NCBI GenBank assembly: GCA_965228695.1 | Contig: CBDDIB010000002.1 | Coordinates: 3,968,001-4,032,000 of the forward strand | Reading direction: 5' to 3' | Source of the DNA: JAJFJD01 sp965228695 | GTDB lineage: Bacteria > Pseudomonadota > Alphaproteobacteria > UBA8366 | Length of the DNA: 64,000 nucleotides | Shown here: positions 9,396 to 18,234 of the stretch, one piece after another | Position numbering within the stretch: the first letter of the stretch is position 1 | Layout of the letters: each line of letters starts with the position of its first letter | Made by a program: the position numbers and the translations under genes | The notes under the pieces: generated by a model | Database searches by the model: none | What the model saw: the letters and a program-made list of their open reading frames with translations, nothing else | Told to the model about the DNA's origin: nothing

Positions 9396-10064
9396 TCAGG
9401 CGGCGTCGCCGGGCTTCCGCTCGCTAACGCCAGCCCGTAAAGCCCAGAGCGCGGCCTGGGTCCGGTTCGACACCCCAAGCTTCCGGATCAGCGATTTCAT
9501 GTGGATCTTCACAGTGGCCGCCGTAATACCGAGCCGGCGCGCCATTTGCTTATTCGACAGACCCAACGTCAGGCATTCGAGAATATCTTGCTCTCTCGGC
9601 GTCAAATCCCGCAGGCGTCCAGCATCTTCGACACCCGATCCCTCCATGTCACCGCGCAGCCAGGCCGCGGCAAGGCTGGACGGGAAAACTGTCTCGCCGA
9701 GGGAAATCAAGGTCAACGAATGAATGAAAGCATCCTTCGAGATAGAACTTAACAGATAGCCGCTTGCGCCGAGGCGCAGGCTGGCGCCTAGTTCGTCGAC
9801 GGACAGTTCGAAGGACACGAGAACGATGCGCGCATGCGCGTAAACGGCGCAAAGTCGATCGACCGCGGCTTCCGATTCCTCGGTCACGCCGGTCGTCACA
9901 TAGATGATGATCTCCGGCTCCGGTTTCCCGTCGAGCGGATCGAGGCATTGCTCGACGTGATCAAATTCGGCCATCGTCCGAAACGGAGACTCTTTCAAGA
10001 AGCCGTCCAAACCGCGCCGGAATAGATCGTTGCCTCCAACCAAGTATACGGGTGCTTGAGACAC
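9396..10064 (-). CDS. LuxR-family regulator with degenerate receiver domain
   Basis: This is a 222-residue NarL/LuxR-type regulator. The C-terminal helix-turn-helix is typical (LTPREQDILECLTLGLSNKQMARRL then TVKIHMKSLIRKLGVSNRTQA). The N-terminal receiver lacks all phosphorylation residues: VYLVGGNDLFRRGL has GG where DD is expected, IIIYVTTG lacks the phospho-Asp, and GYLLSSIS lacks the Lys. The GTG at 10064 is chosen because GGGGGAG precedes it and because it aligns with the ATG of the paralogue at 16276. It lies upstream of the flp gene on the same strand. Confidence 0.85.
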   Translation of the reverse strand: MSQAPVYLVGGNDLFRRGLDGFLKESPFRTMAEFDHVEQCLDPLDGKPEPEIIIYVTTGVTEESEAAVDRLCAVYAHARIVLVSFELSVDELGASLRLGASGYLLSSISKDAFIHSLTLISLGETVFPSSLAAAWLRGDMEGSGVEDAGRLRDLTPREQDILECLTLGLSNKQMARRLGITAATVKIHMKSLIRKLGVSNRTQAALWALRAGVSERKPGDAA

Positions 10065-10398
10065 GCTCTCCCCCAAGAAACAAGCACCCCTCCCAGCAAT
10101 AAATATACACAATTTCTCACAAAATAGCAGCCAATTTTCAATATTTATTTCTATAGATTTATTTATATTTACTAATTTCTTAGAACAATAACTAATTGAT
10201 TTTTCTATATTTATTATTCATAGATAACATTTCATACCTAGCGTGCGACTCACGCATGAATATTGCGCCGCACCACTCGAACCGAGTGTCTTGGCCGGCC
10301 AAAAGCCTCCCTACTCCCCGCGTCATCCCATCAACAACGCCGACGGCCCCTGGCGAACGGTGCTTCACGTGCTAAGTTTTTAGCGAAGGGAGTTCAGC
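10065..10398. promoter_or_regulatory. AT-rich region between divergent genes
   Basis: This 334-base gap separates the LuxR-type regulator (minus strand) from the VWA gene (plus strand). The first 170 bases are very AT-rich, with runs such as ATTTATTTATATTTAC. It is expected to hold both promoters. I see no gene and no clear operator. Confidence 0.5.
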
Positions 10399-11292
10399 AT
10401 GTATCGATCGGCAAGACGATATCATCGGCGCGGAACAGGCCGGCCGATCCAGCGATTGCTCACGACGGGGCTCGCGCTGGCATTCTTGGCAATGCTGGCT
10501 CCGGCCCTCGCGGCCAAGGAGAAGCCGGTCGATCTGGAACTCCTGCTGGCGGTCGATGTATCGGGCAGCGTGGATGCGGAAGAAGCGCTCCTGCAACGGG
10601 ATGGATATCTCGGCGCACTGCGCAATCCCGAGGTGATCGCCGCCATCAAGTCCGGCATGCTCGGCCGGATCGCCCTCAGCTATGTGGAATGGGCTGGCCT
10701 TGGCTGGTACAAGGTCATCGTCGATTGGACGGAGATTTACGACGAGGCCAGCGCCGCCGCCTTCGCCAAGAAGCTGGCCGCCGCCCCCATCGTCACCGCC
10801 CATCGCACTTCGGTCAGCGACGCGATCGATCTGTCCGTGCCTCGGTTCACCGGAAACGGTTACGAAGGCACACGGCGTATCCTGGATGTGTCCGGCGACG
10901 GGTCGAACAACTACGGACGCCTCGTCACCGACGCCCGGGACGATGCGGTTGCCGCCGGCATTACCGTGAACGGCTTGCCGATCGTCACGGATCAAACGAA
11001 CGCGATATACCCGACAATTCCCGATATCGACTTGTTTTACCGGGATTGCGTCATCGGCGGGCCGGGGGCATTTCACGTGGTGGCCAACGGGTTCGAGGAT
11101 TTCGACCGCGCGGTTCGCAAGAAACTCATTCTTGAGATCGCGGGCCGGACGCCGGCGGGGTACCGGCACGCCGGATCATCGCCCTACGATGGCGCGGCCC
11201 GGATGTGGCGCGTCGCCGAGCGGGTTGGACCGCCCTGCAACATTGGGGAATGGCGCTGGCTCGGCATCATTACCGGCGGCACGGGCGAATAA
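10399..11292 (+). CDS. DUF1194 (von Willebrand factor A-like) secreted protein
   Basis: This is a 297-residue protein with a basic N-terminus, a hydrophobic signal segment (about residues 20-38, AxA cleavage) and a VWA fold. The MIDAS motif is DVSGSV in LLLAVDVSGSV, and other family blocks are RTSVSDAIDLS, ILDVSGDGSNN and VNGLPIV. DUF1194 proteins are common in Alphaproteobacteria, with no proven role; metal-dependent protein binding in the periplasm is likely. The start has a GAAGGGAG ribosome site. Confidence 0.88.
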   Translation: MYRSARRYHRRGTGRPIQRLLTTGLALAFLAMLAPALAAKEKPVDLELLLAVDVSGSVDAEEALLQRDGYLGALRNPEVIAAIKSGMLGRIALSYVEWAGLGWYKVIVDWTEIYDEASAAAFAKKLAAAPIVTAHRTSVSDAIDLSVPRFTGNGYEGTRRILDVSGDGSNNYGRLVTDARDDAVAAGITVNGLPIVTDQTNAIYPTIPDIDLFYRDCVIGGPGAFHVVANGFEDFDRAVRKKLILEIAGRTPAGYRHAGSSPYDGAARMWRVAERVGPPCNIGEWRWLGIITGGTGE

Positions 11293-11525
11293 ATCCGCCG
11301 TAAACCGGCCGCCCAATCACTATCTGCCTACTTTTTGATCTGGATCAATTTTGCGGTGCGACCGCATTGTTAGATTCTTTCGTGGGACTGTAATGCCTCA
11401 CAGCTCCCAAATTGCGCCAGCGCCTCGGCATTGAACCGTACAGGCGGCAACCCTGCCCGGCTCTTTGCCGGGGCGCAGCGCGCAAGGATCAGAACCGGAA
11501 CTCTCAACAGAACACGAGCGACGAC

Positions 11526-11633
11526 ATGACCGACGGCGAGATCGCATATATGTCCATGGTGTTGGTTTTGTTTTTCTGCTTCATCATCGTGATCGGATGT
11601 CTTTCGCTAAGCCAGCAAAAGCGCGAGGATTGA
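11526..11633 (+). CDS. Possible 35-residue single-span membrane protein
   Basis: A short frame encodes MTDGEIAYMS followed by a hydrophobic span (VLVLFFCFIIVIGCLSLS) and a polar tail QQKRED. The layout, with a short N-terminus, one membrane helix and a charged end, is typical of small membrane proteins. The ribosome site is weak. An upstream extension to 11412 is open but has unlikely composition. It may be chance; conservation would decide. Confidence 0.4.
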   Translation: MTDGEIAYMSMVLVLFFCFIIVIGCLSLSQQKRED

Positions 11634-11814
11634 AAAGCTGCGGGCAGTCGGCCGACGCTGTCGGCAATGAGAAACGCGCGCCCTTCGCTCCCCAATCACA
11701 GGGCTAGCCCCCGCTCATTCAGCCCTTGCAACAGCGGTAAGGGCCTTCGCGGACGCTGTGTGGGATGCAGATCCGGTGCCATCTCGGCCCGACGCTGCAC
11801 CGTTGCACGCGATA

Positions 11815-12069
11815 TTAGCTCAGATAATCCGTTTCCTTGGCGCGAAGCGCGGCCCGGGCATCCTCGATGAGGGCCTCGTAACGGCCTTGGCGGGCCAGAT
11901 CGTTATTTGCGACGAGGCATTGCAGGACATTTTGCAGCGCATATTTCAGGTCCTCGACCTGCGCCCGAAGCCCGACGATTTGGCAGGTATGTTCAAACCT
12001 GTTCGCGCCATCCTCGTCGGAAACGGCATTATCCCGTTGAACGAATTGGGACATTTCAGACACCTGCAC
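11815..12069 (-). CDS. Small helical hypothetical protein
   Basis: This encodes 84 residues that are mostly predicted helical with heptad-like spacing (IVGLRAQVEDLKYALQNVLQ), with no signal peptide. It is a small cytoplasmic, coiled-coil-like protein that I do not recognise. The reverse strand is also open over part of this stretch, so the call rests on composition. Confidence 0.5.
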   Translation of the reverse strand: MQVSEMSQFVQRDNAVSDEDGANRFEHTCQIVGLRAQVEDLKYALQNVLQCLVANNDLARQGRYEALIEDARAALRAKETDYLS

Positions 12070-12512
12070 TAGGTTGCCATGGCAGGATGCGCCTTATCGC
12101 TTTGGCGCGAAATGACGGCGGTCACAGGACAATTTCCTTCGTGCGGCTTCCGCGGTCTAACACCTAAGATTGTAATATTACTTTTCAGCAACCTTGAGGA
12201 GAATTTTAGGGATCAACGCGTAGGCCGCTCGGAATCATCGGAATCGGCCCCGTACCGGCTTTCGGTGCCTCCCGGCGCCTTGGCCCGACATTGGGACGAG
12301 GGTTAACCACCGATTAACCATAACGTCGATCTCATAGCAGAATGCCGTCCCTCGCCCGGAAGTTAGCAATACGGTAAGCCTTGCCCGGTATTATTAAGAT
12401 CTTCCGGGTCATGAACCATTCACCTTACGCCGAACGGCGTCCCGGAGTATCCAAGCCGCTGCGATCCGTGAGCAACACGTGGCGCAATCACTGGGCAGCC
12501 TGAGTCAGCGTA
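12070..12512. other. Intergenic region, no gene seen
   Basis: This 443-base gap has no convincing frame on either strand and a few AT-rich patches. It probably contains the promoter for the CheY-like gene at 12513. I see no repeats or hairpins that stand out. Confidence 0.4.
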
Positions 12513-13040
12513 ATGGCCTTTGCATTCGACCAACTGAAAATCCTCATCGTCGATGACGAAGCTCCCGCACGCAGCCTGATCAAGGAAGTGCTGCAAATCA
12601 TCGGCTTCAGTCAGCAAAACATCCGTGAAGCGAGCGACGGCCTCTCGGCGATCAAAAGCTTGGAGGCAGAGCGGGTCCATATCGTTATCTCGGACTGGAA
12701 GATGGAACCGATGGACGGTTTGACATTCGTCCGCAAACTGCGAGATCAAGACAAGAGTCCCGACCCTTTCGTTCCCGTCATATTCTGTTCCGCCCATACC
12801 GACCAGGAAATGATCGAACGCGCGCGCGATGTCGGCGTCAACGAAGTGATCGCCAAGCCGGTCAGTATCGGCAATATCGAAAGCCGAATATTTGCCGTGT
12901 TGGAGCAGCCGCGTCCTTTCGTCGCCGCGTCCCACTACTTCGGACCGGATCGCCGTCGACGGCGGGATGGCCCTGCCGACGGCAAGGACCGACGGCAGAA
13001 AAAGCGTGTCCATATCAAGACCGTGCGCGACGAAACCTGA
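12513..13040 (+). CDS. CheY-like single-domain response regulator
   Basis: This is a 175-residue receiver with all functional residues: the acid pair in LIVDDEAPAR (D14, D15), the phospho-acceptor in VISDWKMEPMDG (about D57), the Ser in IFCSAHT and the Lys in VIAKPVS. A basic tail follows, starting FGPDRRRRRD. Such proteins pass phosphate or act by protein contact, as there is no DNA-binding domain. No kinase gene is adjacent. A close relative with the same FxGPDRRR tail lies inside the mobile element at 41668. Confidence 0.9.
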   Translation: MAFAFDQLKILIVDDEAPARSLIKEVLQIIGFSQQNIREASDGLSAIKSLEAERVHIVISDWKMEPMDGLTFVRKLRDQDKSPDPFVPVIFCSAHTDQEMIERARDVGVNEVIAKPVSIGNIESRIFAVLEQPRPFVAASHYFGPDRRRRRDGPADGKDRRQKKRVHIKTVRDET

Positions 13041-13148
13041 CCGACGGCTCTGCCCCTCGACTTGATGCGGCCGGCGATGCGCGTCATCATTGCGGTTCCG
13101 TAACGCCCCATCAGGGCTAGCCTCGTAACGCAGTGTATAGGCCGTCCA

Positions 13149-14072
13149 ATGCCGCAGACCGACGTCAACTCAATGAGTTCCCTCAAGATTGTTCCGACGG
13201 GTAAAGCCGTCGGCGCCGAAATTCAGGGCATCGATTTGTCGCAGCCAATGCCGGGCGAGGTGCGCGAGGCAATTCACCAGGCGTGGCTCGATCATCTCGT
13301 GCTGCTGTTTCGCGGTCAGTCGCTGTCCCCGGAACAGTATCTGGATGGCGCCCGCATCTTTGGCGAGCCCCAGGTCGGCGCGGCGCGGAAGTACTACGAG
13401 AAGGCCGGCGTCAAATCGCTCGCGAACTCGCTCGACACGCCGGAAGTCACGATTCTCTCCAACCTGGACGAGGACGGCAATCCGACCGAGCGCAACAGCG
13501 GCCTCGGCAGCTTGGAAGTGGTGTGGCATTCCGATAATTCCTACATCGAGCAGCCGCCGGCCGGAAGTTGCCTCTACTCCATCGAGGTGCCGCCCCAGAG
13601 CGGCAATACGTCCTTCAACAACCAATATATGGCCTACGAGACCCTGCCGTACGACCTCCGCGACGCCATTCAAGGCAAGAAATCCATCCAGGATTCCACG
13701 CGGAACAGCGCCGGCGTGCTGCGGCCCGGCGTAACCCTGCCGTCCCGGCCGTCCGAGGTTCCCGGGCCGCATCATCCCCTGGTCCGGGTCCACCCGGAAA
13801 CCGGCAGGAAGGCGCTGTATCTCGGCCGCCGGCGGGATTATCCGTCGCAATACATCATCGGGATGGACGAGGACGATAGCGAAGCCCTGCTCGACCGGCT
13901 GTGGGAGCACGCCACGCAGGACGCGTTCAAATGGACCCATACCTGGAAGACGGGCGATCTGCTGGTATGGGATAACCGCTGTGCGATGCACTACCGCGAT
14001 CCGGTCGATTCAACCCAGCGCCGCGTTATGTACCGCACCCAGTTCCAAGGCGAGACGCCGATCCCCGGCTGA
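13149..14072 (+). CDS. TauD/TfdA-family 2-oxoglutarate dioxygenase
   Basis: This is a 307-residue Fe(II)/2-oxoglutarate-dependent dioxygenase of the TauD/TfdA family. The iron ligands are H127 and D129 in VVWHSDNSY and H281 in WDNRCAMHYRDP; an Arg in RRVMYRTQ (about 292-296) should bind 2-oxoglutarate. The N-terminal block GAEIQGIDLSQP is typical. The substrate cannot be told. An ATG at 13173 is an alternative start. It is convergent with the M24 peptidase gene, and two paralogues lie at 17254 and 27668. Confidence 0.9.
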   Translation: MPQTDVNSMSSLKIVPTGKAVGAEIQGIDLSQPMPGEVREAIHQAWLDHLVLLFRGQSLSPEQYLDGARIFGEPQVGAARKYYEKAGVKSLANSLDTPEVTILSNLDEDGNPTERNSGLGSLEVVWHSDNSYIEQPPAGSCLYSIEVPPQSGNTSFNNQYMAYETLPYDLRDAIQGKKSIQDSTRNSAGVLRPGVTLPSRPSEVPGPHHPLVRVHPETGRKALYLGRRRDYPSQYIIGMDEDDSEALLDRLWEHATQDAFKWTHTWKTGDLLVWDNRCAMHYRDPVDSTQRRVMYRTQFQGETPIPG

Positions 14073-14085
14073 TCGTCCGCAGCGA

Positions 14086-15219
14086 CTAGGCGTCGACCAC
14101 CAGGATATCCTCATTGTCGAAATAGTCCGACCGCACCACCGGTGCGCCGTCCGTGATCTCGATCAGATCTTCCATGTGATAACCGACCTCGCCGGGCCAG
14201 CGCACCCGCGTCTCGACGGTGGACATCATGCCCGGCTCATACGCCGTATCGTCATGCGGGCTGATCAGGGGATACTCGTGCAACTGCAGTCCTATGCCAT
14301 GCCCGTTATGCGCATAGGGGAACGGGATATCGTGCTTCTCATGCTGTCGCGTCGCCGCCTCGAAGAGTTCCCGGCCCGTATTGCCGGGCCGCAGCATATC
14401 GATGATCGCATGATGGATTTCGCGTAGCCGCCCCCACCAGGAGCGGTCCACATCGCTCAGTTTGCCGAGCTTGGCGGTTCGACCGACGTTGGAGTAGTAG
14501 CGGCGGTAATACCCGCCGGTATCCGCCTTGAGAATATCGCCCGGCCGCAATGCGTAGTCGGACGGATCCATGTGCGGAAAGCCGGTGTTCGGGCCCGCGT
14601 TAATATGGGTGAAGGCTACCGATTCCGCACCGGAGCGCAGGATCCGGTCGCTCAGGCCATAACACAGGTCGCGCTCGGTCATGCCCGGCCGGGCGGCCTG
14701 GAAGGTCTCCATCAGAGCCTGTTCGGTTCCCCGAAACGCCCTGATCATGATCTCGCGTTCGCGCGGCGACTTGATCATCCGCGCCTTGGCGAACAGATCC
14801 TCGCATGGCACCACACCGAGCGACGGCAACAGACCCGACAAATCGGCAAGGTATCGCGCCCCGAGGTAATCAAGCTCGATGCCGACCCGGCCCTGCTCTA
14901 GACCGAGGTCGCACAGAACGTCCGCAAGGACGGTGATCGGCGAGGTCACAAATTCCTTATAGGTCCGAATTTCGGTGATCCAGGACTCCTGCCGCACATA
15001 CCCTTCTTCCACCGCGCACAGAATGAAGGTGGGCGCGCGCTCGCCGTCCCAAACGATCAGGCCGAGACGATCGCGAATATCCACTTGGGTCGAGACGAAG
15101 ACGTCACTTATGTAGTTGACGTTCTCCGGGGAGACCGCGACAACCGCATCAAAATCGCTATGCCGAATCATCCGGCCCATGCGATCTAGGTCGCCGACAG
15201 CATCTTGCATCGTTTTCAT
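14086..15219 (-). CDS. M24-family (Xaa-Pro/creatinase-like) peptidase
   Basis: This is a 377-residue protein with a creatinase N-terminal domain (about residues 12-145) and an M24 pita-bread domain (about 155-370). Metal-ligand positions visible are ILKADTGG (Asp), NGHGIGLQLHE (His), STVETRV (Glu) and MEDLIEITDG (Glu). The second Asp position reads N in YYSNVGRTA, where SDxxRT is usual, so metal binding may be altered. Xaa-Pro dipeptidase or a creatinase-like activity are both possible. It stands alone on the minus strand. Confidence 0.85.
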   Translation of the reverse strand: MKTMQDAVGDLDRMGRMIRHSDFDAVVAVSPENVNYISDVFVSTQVDIRDRLGLIVWDGERAPTFILCAVEEGYVRQESWITEIRTYKEFVTSPITVLADVLCDLGLEQGRVGIELDYLGARYLADLSGLLPSLGVVPCEDLFAKARMIKSPREREIMIRAFRGTEQALMETFQAARPGMTERDLCYGLSDRILRSGAESVAFTHINAGPNTGFPHMDPSDYALRPGDILKADTGGYYRRYYSNVGRTAKLGKLSDVDRSWWGRLREIHHAIIDMLRPGNTGRELFEAATRQHEKHDIPFPYAHNGHGIGLQLHEYPLISPHDDTAYEPGMMSTVETRVRWPGEVGYHMEDLIEITDGAPVVRSDYFDNEDILVVDA

Positions 15220-15294
15220 AGCGCTTATCTCACTCCGCCCGTTGGCGTGCCCGCCTTGGCATCATCGGACCAAAGTGCAATCAGCGCAAATCTA

Positions 15295-15837
15295 CTAGTA
15301 GATAATCCCGCAGGCAATCCGCGCGCCGCCGCCGCCCAGCGACCGCGGCGTGTCCGAATAATTATCGCCGCCGGAATGAATCATCAGCGCCAAGCCGCGG
15401 ATATCCGATGTCTTGAGTCGCGGCGCATAAATAGGGCTTTTCGCCTCGCCCATCTTGTTCACGAGCAGCACCGGCAGATCACCCAAGTGCCCGGATCCCG
15501 TGGGGCCTTCGTGCCGGCCCGTATTAGCCGGGTCAAAATGGCCGCCTGCCGCCAACCCCGCTGCGGCCTTACCGTCTTTCACGCCGGGCCCGCAATCCGC
15601 CTTTTGATGAACATGGAAGCCGTGGGCACCTTCGGGTAACCCGCTCAGATTGGGCATCAACTCAAGGCCTTTTTCCGTATCCCGCGCCGTAACGAACCCA
15701 ACAGGCGCCCCGGGGCCCGTCGGCGTCGACAAATACATGGCCGCCTTGACCTCCGCAGCTGCTGCCGACGAGGCGGAAATCAGTACGCCAAATGGCAATA
15801 CCGCGGCAACAATCCATATTCGCAGACCGTTCGTCAC
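15295..15837 (-). CDS. sodC: Cu/Zn superoxide dismutase, periplasmic
   Basis: This is a 180-residue SodC that removes superoxide in the periplasm. A signal peptide (ending AAAAE) is followed by the copper site (GFHVHQKADC), the zinc/copper loop (GGHFDPANTGRHEGPTGSGH, LGDLP) and the late His in ALMIHSGGDNYSD; a second Cys near the end (ARIACGI) pairs with the first. The GTG at 15837 is preceded by AGGAGG. A longer frame to 15867 lacks a better site. The gene stands alone. Confidence 0.93.
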   Translation of the reverse strand: MTNGLRIWIVAAVLPFGVLISASSAAAAEVKAAMYLSTPTGPGAPVGFVTARDTEKGLELMPNLSGLPEGAHGFHVHQKADCGPGVKDGKAAAGLAAGGHFDPANTGRHEGPTGSGHLGDLPVLLVNKMGEAKSPIYAPRLKTSDIRGLALMIHSGGDNYSDTPRSLGGGGARIACGIIY

Positions 15838-16275
15838 TGCACATCCTCCTGGTACCATTAGGGTCACTAATGCGAATCAGATTTGGCCCGCGACACGCCA
15901 CCACTCAAATCACCGTTGCTTGAGATTGGCGCCTCCGGGCGGCGCGCTTGATACACCCAGTCGTGTTAAAAATGGGCGGGCCCCCCGATGAGTTCCGTAA
16001 AAATTCCACCTTGCCCGCAGATTTCCCTGAACCCGCAATACGATGCCCGTTGGTTAATTTTTCAGCTTGAGAAAAATCAACTATCTGAAAATAAATATAC
16101 TTTCTAATTATTTTGGTTAATTTAAATCTAAATTCTTAACTATATTTCTATTTCTTAAGTAATAATCCGAATTATCGCGTAATTATTTAAAATTTTACTC
16201 GATTTTTCCATGTAATGATCATATTTAGGTAATGCTCTTGGGAGGGAGCGCACAAAAGGATTTCGAGGGGACGGT
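15838..16275. promoter_or_regulatory. AT-rich region upstream of the LuxR-type regulator
   Basis: This 438-base gap lies between divergent genes. Its second half (about 16060-16240) is strongly AT-rich with many TTAATT and TAATTATTT stretches, resembling the AT-rich regions beside the paralogous regulator at 10065-10398. It probably holds the promoter of the regulator/Flp pair. No gene is seen. Confidence 0.45.
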
Positions 16276-16938
16276 ATGACAAACGCACCTGTATTTCTCG
16301 TTGGCGGCACAAATTTATTTCGCCGCGGATTGATGAGCTTTCTCGGCGACACCGATTTCGCGGTGACCGAGGAATTCGACACCATCGACGATTGCGCCGC
16401 GGCGGACTCCGATTCACCGGAAGTCGTCATCTACGCAGCCTCGGGCAACATCGAAGTGTCCGAAAGCGCAATCGACACACTGTCCCGCACCTTTCCGGAC
16501 GTCCGGATCATGGTTCTGTCGGCCGAGCTTTCGGTCGAGGAACTCGGCGCATGCCTCAAGGCCGGCGCGCGCGGATATCTTCTCAGCAGCATTTCCAAGG
16601 AGGCGTTGGTCCATTCGCTGACCTTGGTCGTCCTCGGCGAGACCGTGTTCCCGTCGGGCCTGGCCAATGCCTGGGTGAGCGGCGGCCTGTCGCAACGACG
16701 GCCGACGAACCAGGCGCCGATCCGCGATCTCACGCGCCGTGAGACCGACATTCTGGAATGCCTGACCTCTGGCGCGGCTAACAAGCAAATCGCCCGCGAT
16801 CTCGGCATTACCGAAGCCACGGTCAAAATTCACATGAAGTCGCTGATCCGGAAGATCGGGGTCAGCAATCGAACCCAAGCCGCCTTGTGGGCGATCAACT
16901 CCGGCTTCGGGCAAACCATCATGGGTGCGGCCGCCTAA
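16276..16938 (+). CDS. LuxR-family regulator with degenerate receiver domain, second copy
   Basis: This is a 220-residue paralogue of the regulator at 9396-10064. The C-terminal LuxR helix-turn-helix is intact (LTRRETDILECLTSGAANKQ, TVKIHMKSLIRKIGVSNRTQ). The receiver again has lost its active site: VFLVGGTNLFRRGL (no DD), VVIYAASG (no phospho-Asp), GYLLSSIS (no Lys). A GAGGGGA ribosome site precedes the ATG. It is followed 42 bases later by an flp pilin gene on the same strand, so the regulator and pilin probably share a transcript ending at the terminator at 17201. Confidence 0.87.
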   Translation: MTNAPVFLVGGTNLFRRGLMSFLGDTDFAVTEEFDTIDDCAAADSDSPEVVIYAASGNIEVSESAIDTLSRTFPDVRIMVLSAELSVEELGACLKAGARGYLLSSISKEALVHSLTLVVLGETVFPSGLANAWVSGGLSQRRPTNQAPIRDLTRRETDILECLTSGAANKQIARDLGITEATVKIHMKSLIRKIGVSNRTQAALWAINSGFGQTIMGAAA

Positions 16939-16980
16939 CCCGCGCCACCAAACGCAAGTTGAAGAGATAGGGAGAAAAAA

Positions 16981-17172
16981 ATGTCGAAAAACTTTTTTAA
17001 GTCATTACTGCTGGACGAAAGCGGCGCGACCGCAATCGAGTATGGACTGATCGCTTCGCTGGTATCGGTCGCCGCGATCGGCGCGATGTCCGCGATGGGC
17101 ACGTCGCTCGAGGAAATGTTCAATCACGTGTCGAACGAGCTGAAAGGCGCGGCGAACACGACAACGGGATAA
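16981..17172 (+). CDS. flp: Flp-type (type IVb) pilin
   Basis: This is a 63-residue Flp pilin with a short basic leader (MSKNFFKSLLLD), the prepilin motif ESGATAIEYGLI and a hydrophobic helix. A GGGAGAAAAAA ribosome site precedes the ATG. It follows the degenerate-receiver LuxR regulator and is itself followed by a strong terminator. The tail is longer than in the copy at 8935, suggesting a distinct pilin. Confidence 0.9.
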   Translation: MSKNFFKSLLLDESGATAIEYGLIASLVSVAAIGAMSAMGTSLEEMFNHVSNELKGAANTTTG

Positions 17173-17200
17173 ACCCGGGATCGACACCGTGAGGCACGAA

Positions 17201-17233
17201 ACAGCCCCGCACCATAAGTGCGGGGCTGTTTTC
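17201..17233 (+). terminator. Rho-independent terminator after flp
   Basis: A perfect 12-bp stem (17201-17212 with 17218-17229) closes a five-base loop and runs into TTTT. It ends the regulator-flp transcript and lies between this unit and the convergent dioxygenase gene. Confidence 0.95.
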
Positions 17234-17253
17234 CGTCGGCCGTTATCGGCTGC

Positions 17254-18138
17254 CTAACCGTTGAAGAAGGGCCGGTCGCCGGTAATCGTCGTGCGGTGCA
17301 TGCGCCGGCGGGTGTTCTCTTCGTCGAACGGTAACGCCTTATGCACGGCGCTACGATTGTCCCAGATGATGAGATCGCCCGGCCGCCATTTATGCGCATA
17401 GACGAAGGCCGGCTGCGCGGCGAACTCCATCAATTCTGTGATGAGCGCCTGGCTCTCGTTTTCGTCCTCTCCATCGAAGGTCCGCGTGAATACCTCCGAA
17501 ATGAAGAGCGCCGGTCGCCCGTTTTCCGGATGGGTCCGAACCGACGGATGCAGGACCGGCGGCGTCTTCGCTTTCTGCTCCTCGGTCAGCGGCGCGCGGT
17601 TCTGAAGGTGTGCGCGCTCGTAATTCCAGACGTAGTCATGCACCCCGTTTCGTTCGGCAAGCCACCTCTTGCGTTCCTCGGGAAGCGCGTCGAACGCGGC
17701 GAACATACTGGCAAACGCCGTTTCGCCGCCTTCTTCCGGACATTCCAGGCAATAGAACAACGACCCCATGCTCGGTTCCGGCAGGTAGGACAGGTCCGAG
17801 TGATACCGTTTCGATCCCCCGTGCGCACCGATATGCCGGCCATCCTCGATGATGTTCGACACCACGAATATCTCCGGATGACCCGGCAGGCAGAAGTTCG
17901 ACAGGACGTGTTTCTCGAGCGGCCCAAACTCGCGGCTGACCGCGATGAGCTGTTCTGGCGTCAGCGACTGGTCACGCAGTACGATCACCGAACGGTCGGC
18001 CAGCTCGCGCCGCAGCCGCGCCATGGCGGCCGGCGGAACGGGAATGCTTAGGTCGATCCCCTGCGCCACCGACCCGATATGCGGTGTCAGAGCCTCAAAC
18101 GTGACTTCCGACTCATCCTTGGACAATGCTTCCGGCAT
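17254..18138 (-). CDS. TauD/TfdA-family 2-oxoglutarate dioxygenase
   Basis: This is a 294-residue Fe(II)/2-oxoglutarate dioxygenase. Ligands are H113 and D115 in RYHSDLSYLPEP and the late His in WDNRSAVHKALPF, with the Arg pair in RRRMHRTTI. The ATG at 18138 is preferred, with AGG about ten bases upstream; an in-frame extension to 18174 is possible. The substrate is unknown. It is convergent with the flp unit. Confidence 0.9.
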   Translation of the reverse strand: MPEALSKDESEVTFEALTPHIGSVAQGIDLSIPVPPAAMARLRRELADRSVIVLRDQSLTPEQLIAVSREFGPLEKHVLSNFCLPGHPEIFVVSNIIEDGRHIGAHGGSKRYHSDLSYLPEPSMGSLFYCLECPEEGGETAFASMFAAFDALPEERKRWLAERNGVHDYVWNYERAHLQNRAPLTEEQKAKTPPVLHPSVRTHPENGRPALFISEVFTRTFDGEDENESQALITELMEFAAQPAFVYAHKWRPGDLIIWDNRSAVHKALPFDEENTRRRMHRTTITGDRPFFNG

Positions 18139-18234
18139 GGCAAACGACCTCGTCTCGTTTCGATGCCTACCCAACGGCAGACGCGACGAGTCTAAACCGC
18201 CGATCCGAGGCGATGCAAACGGCCGCCGGCGCAG

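Noticed and set aside
10263..11135. A 290-codon plus-strand frame
   Set aside because: It overlaps the DUF1194 gene in another frame and has Arg/Gly-rich shadow composition.
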